A stretch of DNA of 64,000 bases. Source: Halocatena halophila (GTDB taxonomy: Archaea; Halobacteriota; Halobacteria; Halobacteriales; Haloarculaceae). The stretch lies in NCBI GenBank assembly GCA_027563145.1, contig CP071306.1, positions 1,922,001-1,986,000 of the forward strand, given 5' to 3'. This document shows, in pieces, positions 8,907-17,449 of this stretch. The notes beneath the pieces are model-generated. The model did no database searches. It was not told where the DNA came from and saw only the letters and a program-made list of their open reading frames with translations. A program made the translations under genes and the position numbers. Numbering within the stretch: position 1 is the stretch's first letter; each line of letters starts with the position of its first letter.

Positions 8907-9863
8907 TTAGGCCAGGTTGTCTGCTGTGAATTTGACTCCAGCAAGTGGATCAGCCATCTTGGCCCCTTTACGGAACGACCCGTAAGCACCAATCAGTGCA
9001 CCCGGATCACCGTAGGAACCGCCCGACCCACCAACCGGAACGCCCGAGTTGTCCGTAATCTCTATCGGACGAACAGTATTGGTCTTGATGGGCCTACTAT
9101 CAGACATAATAAACACATCATTGCCATCAAGCCATGCGGTCTGTACGAAATGGGTTCCATCTTCCCGAAGGGTTTGTTCAGGAAGCGCACCCTCACGAAG
9201 ACCTTCGGCTTCCGGAATATAATAATTAGTGCCGTCAGTGCGTTCTGAAATCAGCTCAGCAGCAATGTTAGAGCTTACAAGCGCAACTGATGGACTTTTA
9301 CCATGGTGCCTTAGCTGCTTGTTCGCTTCGCGAACGTGTTCGGATACAGTATACGGACCAGTACTCCCGAACAGCGTATTGGTATCCGGGAAAGTGTGGT
9401 TATGCGTATCCGTAAACGAATAAGCGCCATGATCAGGCGGCGTAAACCAAAGCTGACTCCCATCAGCAATTCCATTCTTCACAACATCGAAACTAATTTC
9501 GAAGTCCTTCGTATCAGCACCTTTAGTAAGTTCACGAAGCTCTTCTCGAAGCAATTCAGAGGGATTATCCTCAATAAATTCACGGCTGAAGCCAAGCGAT
9601 CGAGCGTACGACTTGACCGAAAACGCCATCTGTTTGCTATCAAGCGTACCAGTCTTGGCGTGCTCCATCTCTGCAACTTCATTCCAAGTCATGTCGCCAG
9701 TACGCTGCATAAATACGCGACTTGAGACTTCCTGCGTAAATTGATTTAGAAATCCTTTGGGAGCGTCTCTATACTCATCAATAAGCGTAGTCGCGTACCC
9801 AAGAATATCACTAAGTGGAACGTCGTCTTTCGTCGTTAGCTCAGTCTTTCGATAATTTGCCAT
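8907..9863 (-). CDS. major capsid protein
   Basis: 318 residues. The position (after scaffold and decoration genes, before neck proteins) and composition are typical of an HK97-fold capsid protein. An N-terminal helix (TTKDDVPLSDILGYATTLID) is followed by EVSSRVFMQRTGDMTWNEVA, a central VVKNGIADGSQLWFTPP stretch, and a C-terminal ALIGAYGSFRKGAKMADPLA segment. The gene has its own AT-rich leader (TAATTATTTAAAGG, then TATTTATATT) that looks like a strong TATA promoter just before ATG 9863, suggesting extra expression from inside the late operon. Confidence 0.8.
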   Translation of the reverse strand: MANYRKTELTTKDDVPLSDILGYATTLIDEYRDAPKGFLNQFTQEVSSRVFMQRTGDMTWNEVAEMEHAKTGTLDSKQMAFSVKSYARSLGFSREFIEDNPSELLREELRELTKGADTKDFEISFDVVKNGIADGSQLWFTPPDHGAYSFTDTHNHTFPDTNTLFGSTGPYTVSEHVREANKQLRHHGKSPSVALVSSNIAAELISERTDGTNYYIPEAEGLREGALPEQTLREDGTHFVQTAWLDGNDVFIMSDSRPIKTNTVRPIEITDNSGVPVGGSGGSYGDPGALIGAYGSFRKGAKMADPLAGVKFTADNLA

Positions 9864-9904
9864 AATATAAATACCTTTAAATAATTAATTTGTAACCTAT
9901 AGTC
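9864..9904 (-). promoter_or_regulatory. AT-rich promoter of the capsid gene
   Basis: On the minus strand the leader reads CAAATTAATTATTTAAAGG then TATTTATATT up to ATG 9863. The AT-rich block 20-40 bases before the start codon is the expected position of an archaeal TATA box for a leaderless or short-leader transcript. Confidence 0.45.
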
Positions 9905-9918
9905 AACAAGAACGGGAG
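9905..9918 (-). promoter_or_regulatory. recurrent pyrimidine motif before the capsid gene
   Basis: Reads CTCCCGTTCTTGTT on the coding strand, directly after the decoration-gene stop (9921) and ahead of the capsid promoter. Together with the copies at 5692 and 15977 it marks three junctions of the late operon. Confidence 0.5.
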
Positions 9919-9920
9919 AA

Positions 9921-10394
9921 TTAGACTACCGTCTCGTAACCGTAGTCAACATCAAGGAACATTTCGTTCCCGTCGTTAATAGCAACCCCAAGGATCTGAA
10001 CAATGTCACCGCTCGCGGAAGGCTTGGTCTGAGTAAATCCACCACCAGTGCCCAGATAGATAGGCTGTCCGGGAGTGAAGCCCCAATCCTCGTCGGAATT
10101 AACAAGAATGACCCCGTTCTTAACCGCCGCAATGCGGTTTTCACCAACCAGTTCCCGTTCAGACACAATAACATCCTGAACTTCGGGAACACTGGCAAAG
10201 TCAGCGGGATCAGTAACAGGTGCGGCGAGCACGCCAAGCGCATTCACCGCCGTACCAGAGGCGGCATCAGCGGCTACCCACTGGCCATTCGAGTCCATAC
10301 CAACAGGATCACCTTCCTCACCAGAAACAGTACTAACCGCTCCATGGCGGTTGATAGGCTGTTCAGCGCCGGTCGCAAGTCTAACACGCGTCAT
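9921..10394 (-). CDS. capsid decoration protein-like
   Basis: 157 residues, Gly/Val/Ala-rich and beta-rich (SELVGENRIAAV-type strands, QPIYLGTGGGFTQTKPSASG, IVQILGVAINDGNEMFLDVD). The C-terminal pattern of a 'GTGG...T....G...Q.LGVA' segment is common to small capsid-stabilising proteins of the DUF2190/decoration type. It lies between scaffold and major capsid genes, where such proteins are usually encoded. Start ATG 10394 overlaps the scaffold stop. Confidence 0.55.
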   Translation of the reverse strand: MTRVRLATGAEQPINRHGAVSTVSGEEGDPVGMDSNGQWVAADAASGTAVNALGVLAAPVTDPADFASVPEVQDVIVSERELVGENRIAAVKNGVILVNSDEDWGFTPGQPIYLGTGGGFTQTKPSASGDIVQILGVAINDGNEMFLDVDYGYETVV

Positions 10395-10792
10395 TATTCA
10401 AGAAACCCCATCTTTTTTAGATCCGCCCGTGCGTCATCACTAAAATCAGACTTCTGACTGTCATCAACAGGAGCCTTTTCGGGCTTGTCCTCAAATTTAG
10501 ACTCCGTCTCCTCCTTCTCGTCGGTTTCAGCTTCAGAAGCCATCTCAATAATCTCCTCGAACTCGAACCGATCAGCAATCATCTCTGCATCAAGCCGAAC
10601 GTACTCAGATGCCATCTCCGAAAAGTACGTAGTTGCGAGCTCGATATCAGACTCAAGTTCATCAATCTGTTCTTCAAGCTCCGAAAATTCGGATGAATTT
10701 TCTTCAGCTTTACTCATAAAATCAGAGAGCGTCGAACGAAGATTGCTCTCATCCATTTCTTCAATATCGTCTTTTAGATCAAATTCGTACAT
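10394..10792 (-). CDS. scaffold-like acidic coiled-coil protein
   Basis: 132 residues, extremely acidic and predicted coiled coil over much of its length (SEFSELEEQIDELESDIELA). The last 30 residues form a Lys/Asp-rich tail ending DARADLKKMGFLE, like the capsid-binding tail of scaffolding proteins. It lies between the prohead protease and the decoration/capsid genes, the usual scaffold position. No enzymatic motif. Confidence 0.6.
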   Translation of the reverse strand: MYEFDLKDDIEEMDESNLRSTLSDFMSKAEENSSEFSELEEQIDELESDIELATTYFSEMASEYVRLDAEMIADRFEFEEIIEMASEAETDEKEETESKFEDKPEKAPVDDSQKSDFSDDARADLKKMGFLE

Positions 10793-10828
10793 AATAGTAA
10801 TTTGAATTGCTGTAGATTCCGTGCGCGC

Positions 10829-11485
10829 TTACAAACGACGCGCAACCAATCGGCTCTCGCCCCAAGTGGGGGTCATAGAGCCTTCAGCTGTCCCGTTATC
10901 GTTGAATACACCAGAAAATTGTGCTGTCAATCCACCGTTGTCATATCCAGCAGGGAACGGCGTTAGACTAAACTCATGGAGCCGCCCATCAGTGAACGTT
11001 GCTGGTTCGTTTTTATCCTGGGAAGTTTCGACCTTGAGAGATCGAGGATCAAACCCAACACTGCCGTGCTGAATTGCCGGTGGATCATGGGTGAAGTCAG
11101 AGATATAGTCCGATCGAACTTGACTCCCGGTATTGGGAATATGCCCCATCAGCTTCAGAAAGCCATCAGAGAACTTCACTCGATTCGATCGAAGCCAACC
11201 AACGTTCGACCGCTGGTTCTTCTCGTGTCCATCCTGAACCGGGAGACGGCTTGTATAATCCTTTGTTGCAACTTTTCGAAGGAACTGTTCAGTGATTTCA
11301 ACCTCGAAGGGAGTGCCTTCGTGTCTGATTCCCGGCTCCATCGCCGCAAACGTGAAATCAATCGACCCATCGTCAAGCTCACGAACGCCGTATTCGTTAA
11401 ATCCGTCGTCAATATCACCAAGACGATCAACCTGCGCGAAGTTAACGTTCAGCCACGCACTTTGTGAAACTTCATTTTCAGACAT
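10829..11485 (-). CDS. prohead protease
   Basis: 218 residues. A His in RLPVQDGHEKNQRSNVGW and a Ser in QHGSVGFDPRSLK form the spaced His...Ser pair expected of HK97/herpes-type prohead serine proteases, followed by the conserved HEFSLTPFPA segment. It would cleave scaffold and capsid during maturation. Located between the portal-side genes and the scaffold, in the canonical order. The last ~20 residues (basic, ending VARRL) may be a self-cleaved tail. Confidence 0.75.
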   Translation of the reverse strand: MSENEVSQSAWLNVNFAQVDRLGDIDDGFNEYGVRELDDGSIDFTFAAMEPGIRHEGTPFEVEITEQFLRKVATKDYTSRLPVQDGHEKNQRSNVGWLRSNRVKFSDGFLKLMGHIPNTGSQVRSDYISDFTHDPPAIQHGSVGFDPRSLKVETSQDKNEPATFTDGRLHEFSLTPFPAGYDNGGLTAQFSGVFNDNGTAEGSMTPTWGESRLVARRL

Positions 11486-11487
11486 AA

Positions 11488-11751
11488 TTAGAATTTAAAA
11501 TTGAATAGTCCACCAAGTTTAGAAAGAATCGCTGCAATAGTGGTACTAATCCCAAATGTGATAGCGTTTAAAATTGTCTGATTACGGCTCGAACGTTTAT
11601 CGATCTCATCAATTCGTTTATCTTGCTTGTCTATATTATCCTCAATAGTTACCATACGACCGCCCATCCGCCCAAGACGGTCGTCGATCTGCTCGGTTCG
11701 CTCATCGATTCTGTGCCACACCGCCATTTCATCTTCTTCGTCATCAGGCAT
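11488..11751 (-). CDS. XhlA-like small coiled-coil membrane protein
   Basis: 87 residues with two parts. Residues ~10-58 form a heptad coiled coil (IDERTEQIDDRLGRMGGRMV and DKQDKRIDEIDKRSS), and residues ~62-80 form a hydrophobic helix (LNAITFGISTTIAAILSKLG). This layout resembles XhlA/haemolysin-type accessory lysis proteins, although it sits between the portal and protease genes rather than in a lysis cassette. It could instead be a structural membrane-contact protein. No catalytic motif. Confidence 0.5.
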   Translation of the reverse strand: MPDDEEDEMAVWHRIDERTEQIDDRLGRMGGRMVTIEDNIDKQDKRIDEIDKRSSRNQTILNAITFGISTTIAAILSKLGGLFNFKF

Positions 11752-11761
11752 TCATACATCA

Positions 11762-13207
11762 CTACTCGTTTGATATGTCCTGCTGTGGCCGGCTGTCAGA
11801 ATCAGATGTATCTTTCTCCGGGTTCTGGCGGGTTTTCACCGCTCCGTCAGCCGAATTACCACCGCCACCTGTATCAGTTGGAGAGCCACCGTCGGGGTTT
11901 TGGATATTATCACCCTTTCCAGCGAGCTGTTGAATCTTTCTAATATGTTCATCAAGCTCGCCTTCCTGGGGCAACTCTGTCTCAGGATCAATTCCAATGC
12001 GTCGAGCAGCCGCCTCGAACGTGAGAAGACCGTTGTTAACCAACGTAACAGCCATTTCAGCGTCGAGACGTTCTTCTTCTGAGCTGTGTTGTCCAAACTC
12101 AAACTGAGGAGGCAATTCAGATAGTTCAGCGGGATCTGCGTCCCCCGCCATAATAGAAACGAAGATCTGATTACGAACAGCTGACCGAATAGTTGACCGA
12201 TATCGCTGTATACGCCGGTCAAATTTCGGCATATTCGTTACGCTATCACCACGTGTACCTCCAGAATCGATATTGCCGAGAAATGCTGGAAGCCCAAGTG
12301 CTGTATAGATACGTTTCAGTAAGTGCTGAAACGTTGGTTCCAAGCGCATGGCTCCAGCTGAAGACGATGTAGACGTAACGCCAACAACATCGTGATCAAC
12401 GTCGTGGCCAACCGCCAACATCGAGTCGGGCTGAATGTTTTCAACAGTCGATAGCCACGAATCGATTTGATTTTCAGACCATGGCCGATCTTCCGTTCCC
12501 AATTGCCAAATTATAGGAGGATAAGCCTTAGTGGCGATGAATCTCGCCATATCGATCTCCATATCTCGCAACATATCGACCTGCTCTTCACATTTCTCGA
12601 TAAGCGAACGACCGAAATCCTCACCGGGATGTTCATGGAATTTTAAGACAGCAAGATCATATGGACCAAATTCAATCTCTTCGTTGTCCGGTGTTTCATA
12701 AATATAACCCGTCGTATTGCCGAATTCGTCCGTCTGAATCGAAATATTCTCAGCAGAAAGTACCTTGGGCTTGAAAACATCGTCTTCAACAACGATCTCG
12801 ATAAACGATGTCCCATCAACCAAAGCGTGCCAGACCCACTTTATTAAAACATCTTGAAAGTTAGAGGTTTCAACAAGTGATTTTAGATTCGAAATGTCCT
12901 CTGCATTCTGTTCTTGGTCTGTGCCAACAATATTAGCTGGTTGAATCGAAAATCCAGATCCAACCAGATAATCAACAAGTGTGTTAATTCCCTCGCCAAT
13001 GTGAGGATCAGTGTCCGCAATTAGACGATAATCTTGAATTTTCTGAGTTGGCGGCTCAGATGGACGTGGTGTACCACTGTTCCCTGTCCGCTTAACAACC
13101 GCCGTGGAACTATCAAGAGCGAATGTACTTTTGGCGTCGTTGGGGGATACCCCATCGATTTCGCCAGCTACCGCTCGTTGAATGATTCCTTCTTTTACCG
13201 TACTCAT
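11762..13207 (-). CDS. portal protein
   Basis: 481 residues. The sequence follows the portal plan: a disordered N-terminus, a clip/stem region (DPHIGEGINTLVDYLVGSGF; GTSFIEIVVEDDVFKPKVL; TGYIYETPDNEEIEFGP), then the wing and crown. LPAFLGNIDSGGTRGDSV is the loop often conserved in phage portals of this type. The C-terminal 50 residues are Gly/Asp/Ser-rich and disordered. ATG 13207 overlaps the terminase stop by one base, so the two are translationally coupled. It forms the dodecameric DNA channel and terminase dock. Confidence 0.85.
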   Translation of the reverse strand: MSTVKEGIIQRAVAGEIDGVSPNDAKSTFALDSSTAVVKRTGNSGTPRPSEPPTQKIQDYRLIADTDPHIGEGINTLVDYLVGSGFSIQPANIVGTDQEQNAEDISNLKSLVETSNFQDVLIKWVWHALVDGTSFIEIVVEDDVFKPKVLSAENISIQTDEFGNTTGYIYETPDNEEIEFGPYDLAVLKFHEHPGEDFGRSLIEKCEEQVDMLRDMEIDMARFIATKAYPPIIWQLGTEDRPWSENQIDSWLSTVENIQPDSMLAVGHDVDHDVVGVTSTSSSAGAMRLEPTFQHLLKRIYTALGLPAFLGNIDSGGTRGDSVTNMPKFDRRIQRYRSTIRSAVRNQIFVSIMAGDADPAELSELPPQFEFGQHSSEEERLDAEMAVTLVNNGLLTFEAAARRIGIDPETELPQEGELDEHIRKIQQLAGKGDNIQNPDGGSPTDTGGGGNSADGAVKTRQNPEKDTSDSDSRPQQDISNE

Positions 13208-14925
13208 TATCGTGAATGTCGTCCGTTATATCTTCTTCTTGAATGGCCGCTATTACGACTGCCACCGCGTTTATTTCGTGTACTTGAAAACGATGCACTG
13301 GAAGTAACTGGAACGGGCTGTTCAGTGTTTTCTACTCTCCCGTTCTTGTTGCCACGATCGCCCACAGGATGTTCATGTGACCGTTGTTCCTGATCTGCGT
13401 TTCGTCCGGGAGAAACCGCGTACCCCGGCGGAAATGCGCCCAGAACCGCCGCCATTGCCGTGTCGTCTTTACCAGTATCGGACTCGTCTTTGCCAGAGAA
13501 AGTCGGTGTTGAACCATCCCGCTTTTTCTCTTTGACAATAGCGTTCATCTCCTCTTTGAGCCGATCGTCTTTAAGGAGAGTAACACGATCATTCCGAAGT
13601 CCAGCGTTCATATCTCCCATCATCTCGTTGAACGTGTCTCGGTCACTGAAATTGAAGTCGATGACCGCACGCCCAAGCCTGTCTGTGAGCTGTATAGCAA
13701 ATGTTTCTCCAGGCCCAGTCCGATCAATGGTTACTATGTCAGCTTCCATCTGGTTGTAGATGTGAGCGACATACTGAGCAATCTGATCAGCATTTCCTCG
13801 ATCGGGTCGTACAAATCCAAAATTTTCGAGTGTTTGGTCTGTTACGACCTCCTGATACCGGTGAAACCGCTTGTTATCAATGTGATCGAAAACCTGAATC
13901 ACTGTATCATCGCGATTAATGCCAACATCGACACCAATTGCCCGAGTGTCAGCAGTGTTTGGTACTGAAAGGCCGTGTTGATACGCTCTCTTACTGCCAC
14001 GATCCATTGCACGATCGATTGATTCGGCAGAAAAGAACCGATATTCGTCAAGAATTGGACGACAGAGGTACTCCTGGCCAAATCCGGCTGGATCAGCCGC
14101 CCGCTCATCCTCAATCTGATGGATGTTCATGTCGGGCCGAACTGGCTCAACACTCTGTTCCGTTAGTGGTGTATTGATGTCGATCTCATCTGCATTCCAG
14201 AACGACGGCTGTTTGATTGAAAGAACAGTTGAATATTCGTCTGTTCCCTCTTCACCGTCCATTCCTTGCGCGGTTCCCCGCTCAAAGGTATTCAGAAACA
14301 GGTCATTGTCCACATTCGGCGTCGAGACCTGTACCATCTTTCGATCGTTGCCAAGGGATAGGAATGCACCAAAAGCCCGCTTCGTCCCTTTCTGGTTCTC
14401 CATGAAAGCCATTTCATCAAGAAGGACAGATCTTGCGGGCCGATCACCACGGGCACCGTCAGGGTCGCCTGTGTACGCTTTGAACGCCGTTTCATTCCAC
14501 AGCTCGATGTATCCTTTGTTGTCTGTATTCGTCGGAATCTCGACTTTGGCGTTGTCAATGAGCGTCTGAATATCAGACAGACGCTCTTCTGCCTGTGTCT
14601 TCTTCCTCGAAACAACAGGATAGAATGACCGAGGAATGAACATCCCCTGGATGAGATACGACAAACAGTAAATGAATGAGTACCCAATCCGTCGGCCTTT
14701 GTAATTACTTATCGTCTGGGCATTGCCGTAAAAATAAGCGTGCATTGCCCGGCGCTGGGTATCGAATAGCTCTAAATCTTTTATTTCGCCCGTATCTGTA
14801 TCCGGGATCTGGAAAATATCTTCAGCGAGTAAATCTGGTCGCCCTTGCCACCGATCTTCAATGATAGACGGTTCGACCCCCAGTTGGTCAGCAAATTCTC
14901 TCAGGAGATCGCTATCTACCTTCAT
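13207..14925 (-). CDS. terL: terminase large subunit
   Basis: 572 residues with both halves of a packaging motor. ATPase: an adenine-binding LFDTQRRAMHAYF (Q motif), an atypical Walker A near NYKGRRIGYSF, and Walker B RSVLLDEMAF. RNase H-like nuclease: AIGVDVGINRDDTVIQVFD with catalytic Asp residues, DIVTIDRTGPGETF and a later acidic DKD-like cluster. It cuts concatemeric DNA and drives it into the prohead. The final ~50 residues are Arg/Ser-rich and overlap the portal start. Confidence 0.9.
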   Translation of the reverse strand: MKVDSDLLREFADQLGVEPSIIEDRWQGRPDLLAEDIFQIPDTDTGEIKDLELFDTQRRAMHAYFYGNAQTISNYKGRRIGYSFIYCLSYLIQGMFIPRSFYPVVSRKKTQAEERLSDIQTLIDNAKVEIPTNTDNKGYIELWNETAFKAYTGDPDGARGDRPARSVLLDEMAFMENQKGTKRAFGAFLSLGNDRKMVQVSTPNVDNDLFLNTFERGTAQGMDGEEGTDEYSTVLSIKQPSFWNADEIDINTPLTEQSVEPVRPDMNIHQIEDERAADPAGFGQEYLCRPILDEYRFFSAESIDRAMDRGSKRAYQHGLSVPNTADTRAIGVDVGINRDDTVIQVFDHIDNKRFHRYQEVVTDQTLENFGFVRPDRGNADQIAQYVAHIYNQMEADIVTIDRTGPGETFAIQLTDRLGRAVIDFNFSDRDTFNEMMGDMNAGLRNDRVTLLKDDRLKEEMNAIVKEKKRDGSTPTFSGKDESDTGKDDTAMAAVLGAFPPGYAVSPGRNADQEQRSHEHPVGDRGNKNGRVENTEQPVPVTSSASFSSTRNKRGGSRNSGHSRRRYNGRHSR

Positions 14926-14934
14926 AAATCAAAT

Positions 14935-15222
14935 TTATCGGGGCATCGACCAGCTATAATCAGAGTTTTTCTCGACGAGAAGGGGATCACCGTCATGTGC
15001 TGCGTACTGACGACCATCCGGAACCGCAATCGTATCTACAGGAACTGTTCCGTCAGGCTTAATCTTGAAGTGAGACCCACCAACAGTCCCCAGTAGCGGC
15101 TCACCAACGATATTCGCCAACTCATAGTAAACGTCGGTAGCGACAATCGCATCTGAGCCAGGGTACACACATGTCTCAAGGCTTGGAACCATCCAATATC
15201 CTGCTGAGAATGTTCTAAGCAT
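14935..15222 (-). CDS. unknown protein between terminase genes
   Basis: 95 residues from ATG at 15222 (MLRTFSAGYWMVPSLETCVY). This start overlaps the small-terminase stop by 8 bases. The longer frame from 15294 would lie inside that gene. Rich in Gly, Pro and aromatic residues, no recognisable family. Its position between small and large terminase suggests a DNA-packaging accessory protein. Confidence 0.5.
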   Translation of the reverse strand: MLRTFSAGYWMVPSLETCVYPGSDAIVATDVYYELANIVGEPLLGTVGGSHFKIKPDGTVPVDTIAVPDGRQYAAHDGDPLLVEKNSDYSWSMPR

Positions 15223-15931
15223 CGGTCTTATCCCATTTACCAGGATCATACTCCTCATCGGCACCTGTGATAAGGCTGGCACCGACTTCAGCAAAGGATT
15301 TCATAACCTCCGTGGCGTCGGCCTCTTTCTCGTTTTGGAGACGCTTTTTTCTGGAGATGCCCAGGTTGTCTTCCATCTTCATAACGAGTTTACGGTTACG
15401 TTGGAGCATATCAGAGAGATAGTGAGGAACATTTTCGTACTCAACCTCTCCGTTTGGCCCAAAGACTTTCTTTGAGTTTTCCTCTCCTTGTCGAATAATG
15501 TACCCGGAGGCCCGCTCGTTTCTAACCATTTCAACAGCGAGCTCGTGAAACCGATACTTTGCCTGCGGATCTTCGCTAACATCAATATCATATGCCTCAG
15601 GCCATTCCTGAGTGATCCAATCGTACAACTCCTGATCGGCGTCACTAAAGTCCTCAATTAGATGTTTAACAGATGCGTTCATACCATGTTTCATTCCAGC
15701 GAGTTTGTCCAGGCCTTCAGTACTGCCGGCACCTCCGTGATGCTTACAGATCCAATGTGGATGGATGACCTTCCGAGATACACAATACCGGACTGGGCCA
15801 TCGTAGTCCTCAGGTTGTCTGGGAATCTTTGCTAAACAGTAGCATTTTTCGAACGACGTTGGATGATCATGTTCTTCTCGTAGTCGTTCGAGCTCTTCAT
15901 TCGTTTTTCCAGTAACACTATTTACAGCCAT
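15215..15931 (-). CDS. terminase small subunit-like protein
   Basis: 238 residues, first gene of the late operon and two genes before terL. The N-terminal third holds a possible zinc site (KCYCLAKIPR, RYCVSRK, WICKHHGGAG). The middle is helical (AKYRFHELAVEMVRNERASG), and a basic segment (ISRKKRLQNEKEADATE) could bind DNA. Similar Cys/His-rich proteins occupy the small-terminase position in haloarchaeal tailed viruses. Role by context: recognition of viral DNA for packaging. Start ATG 15931 is preceded by TTATTTTATCC and TATTTTTATGG, possible TATA boxes. Confidence 0.65.
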   Translation of the reverse strand: MAVNSVTGKTNEELERLREEHDHPTSFEKCYCLAKIPRQPEDYDGPVRYCVSRKVIHPHWICKHHGGAGSTEGLDKLAGMKHGMNASVKHLIEDFSDADQELYDWITQEWPEAYDIDVSEDPQAKYRFHELAVEMVRNERASGYIIRQGEENSKKVFGPNGEVEYENVPHYLSDMLQRNRKLVMKMEDNLGISRKKRLQNEKEADATEVMKSFAEVGASLITGADEEYDPGKWDKTDA

Positions 15932-15934
15932 AGA

Positions 15935-15976
15935 TATAGCCCATAAAAATAGGATAAAATAACTGCAACATCAAAA
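15935..15976 (-). promoter_or_regulatory. late operon promoter region
   Basis: On the minus strand the sequence CAGTTATTTTATCC followed by TATTTTTATGGGC lies 15-45 bases before the first late start codon (15931). These AT-rich blocks are the only TATA-like sequences close to the start of the ~16-kb late operon. Confidence 0.45.
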
Positions 15977-15990
15977 TAACAAGAAGGGGG
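15977..15990 (-). promoter_or_regulatory. recurrent pyrimidine motif at head of late operon
   Basis: Minus-strand CCCCCTTCTTGTTA, 46 bases before the small-terminase start and just upstream of the AT-rich promoter block. A second, closer-to-consensus copy lies 140 bases further upstream (16121-16135). Confidence 0.55.
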
Positions 15991-16120
15991 CTGTAAAATA
16001 TCTATGATACGAAGTATCAATCATGATCTAATTTGATAAATATCTACTGAATACTTCGTATTTAAGTTGTATTATATTGGTTCACCGCCTCCTCGGTTTG
16101 AACATCAAAACACTGCTTAA

Positions 16121-16135
16121 AACGACGAGAAGGGG
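16121..16135 (-). promoter_or_regulatory. recurrent pyrimidine motif, upstream late copy
   Basis: Minus-strand CCCCTTCTCGTCGTT, in sense with the late operon. It opens a control region on the plus-strand side: purine motif, nested hairpin, then a polypyrimidine block (CCCCCTCTTTCTTTTTCTCC near 16282). Similar order is seen at 19785, 29851 and 52886. Confidence 0.55.
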
Positions 16136-16139
16136 ACGG

Positions 16140-16206
16140 TGTTGTTTAGTCAATATACGGGCTTCTAAACACCTCTTGTGCTTCGCACTAAGCCCTGTTT
16201 ACAACA
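16140..16206. repeat. nested inverted repeat (cruciform-like)
   Basis: Three concentric inverted repeats: TGTTGT (16140-16145) with ACAACA (16201-16206), GGGCTT (16159-16164) with AAGCCC (16190-16195), and GTGC/GCAC around a 3-base loop (16178-16188). It sits beside the 16121 motif in the strand-switch region. It could be a bidirectional terminator, an operator or part of an origin. Confidence 0.5.
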
Positions 16207-16379
16207 TAGAATATAATGGGGTAATTTAAGAGAGGATATAGAATATACAGGTTGGATTACCGCTCCGCCCCGCACCCCCTCTTTCTTTTTCTCCCCGTCA
16301 ACCAATGTAAGGCTGGAGTCCTTATATACCCTGTCGGGGGTTTATAAGTAACTCCTCGGAATTTGTGATACTTTACCCC

Positions 16380-17449
16380 TATTTAAATGGTGGATCTATG
16401 CATGATTGTGTATATTATTCTCTTCTCAGGATTCTAATACTCACGATCGTGTATACTGCTTCTCTGACTCATACTGGCGCGCGGTTACAATGTAACTCAT
16501 CTTGGAGTAGGTAAATTTATATTCTATGCGCTCACAGAGGGAAATGGGCTATTCACTTTGGTTGGATATCCCGCAATCAACAATATCATCTCAGACTGGT
16601 TATCTGGGAAATGTCCGGACTGGTTATCCGGATACGCTTATTCCAAAACAATTATGCTATTGTAAGTTACAGCTCTTATTGGTGGGTGTTATTGGATTGT
16701 GGTAGGCTCACCATCTTTTGACACTCACCCGGAGTCCAACGCGGCTCCGTGATTTTCCACCAAAATTTTTGCGCCAACCCCCTCTATTACTCCGTGCGGC
16801 CGCGATTGTGATGTTCCAACCTGTACCCACCACCTGCCACCAGGCTGTTCCCAGCCTGATCCCAGCCTGATCGATCACAGCCATGGCTCCGTTCTTGTTA
16901 CTCCCAGCCATGCCTCCAGCCAGCTGTCAACAGCTTGGTACTATCCTGCACCCAGCCTATGCCCCCAGCCTATGCCCCAATGCGTGCGTATGTTTCTGGT
17001 GCTGTACCCAAATCATATTACCAGAGGTAATTTTATACCGGTCGGATTGGCTGTATTCGTTCTGTGTGGCTGAAACGGCCGAAAAGCACCCTTTCAGGCC
17101 CTCTACTCCGTCTATGCCTGCTGCCAAGGCTATTATCAGCCACCAACAAGCATGCAAACAACATGGAAGTAACAAGAACAGGCAGCGCAAGCTCTCTACT
17201 GCACAAATTCCCACTATTAGCCACATATCAGCAATAATCACCGGTTCCACCCCTTGGCGCGCACCCTCTGGTTCCAGTAGGTACAGAGCCTATACTGCCG
17301 ATATTCACCGGATAGACAGCGACGCACTCAATCCCAGTACACTGGCCCATTCGCTTCGTAAATATTGCCGGAACCCAAAACCGATTCCTCATTATAGTCG
17401 TTTCTATGATATTATTGAGGATGCTAATAGCTGTGTATAGGCTCTATAA
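16380..17449. other. non-coding region with iteron-like repeats
   Basis: No credible gene is seen here; frames up to 185 codons lack the acidic composition of every neighbouring protein. Repeats include GACTGGTTATCYGG twice (16594-16607 and 16618-16631), tandem CCCAGCCTGATC (16850-16861 and 16861-16872) and tandem CCAGCCTATGCCC (16952 and 16965). CAGCC recurs seven times between 16850 and 16978. CAGGCTG/CAGCCTG makes a hairpin around 16841-16858. Iterated short repeats next to the switch between late and early modules are compatible with a replication origin, but no initiator gene lies beside it. Confidence 0.4.

Noticed and set aside
16883..17440. 185-codon plus-strand frame in the switch region
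   Set aside because: Composition is rich in Ser, Pro, Ala, His and Cys and not acidic, unlike all nearby proteins; it runs across the CAGCC repeats and has no family pattern or neighbour in operon order.
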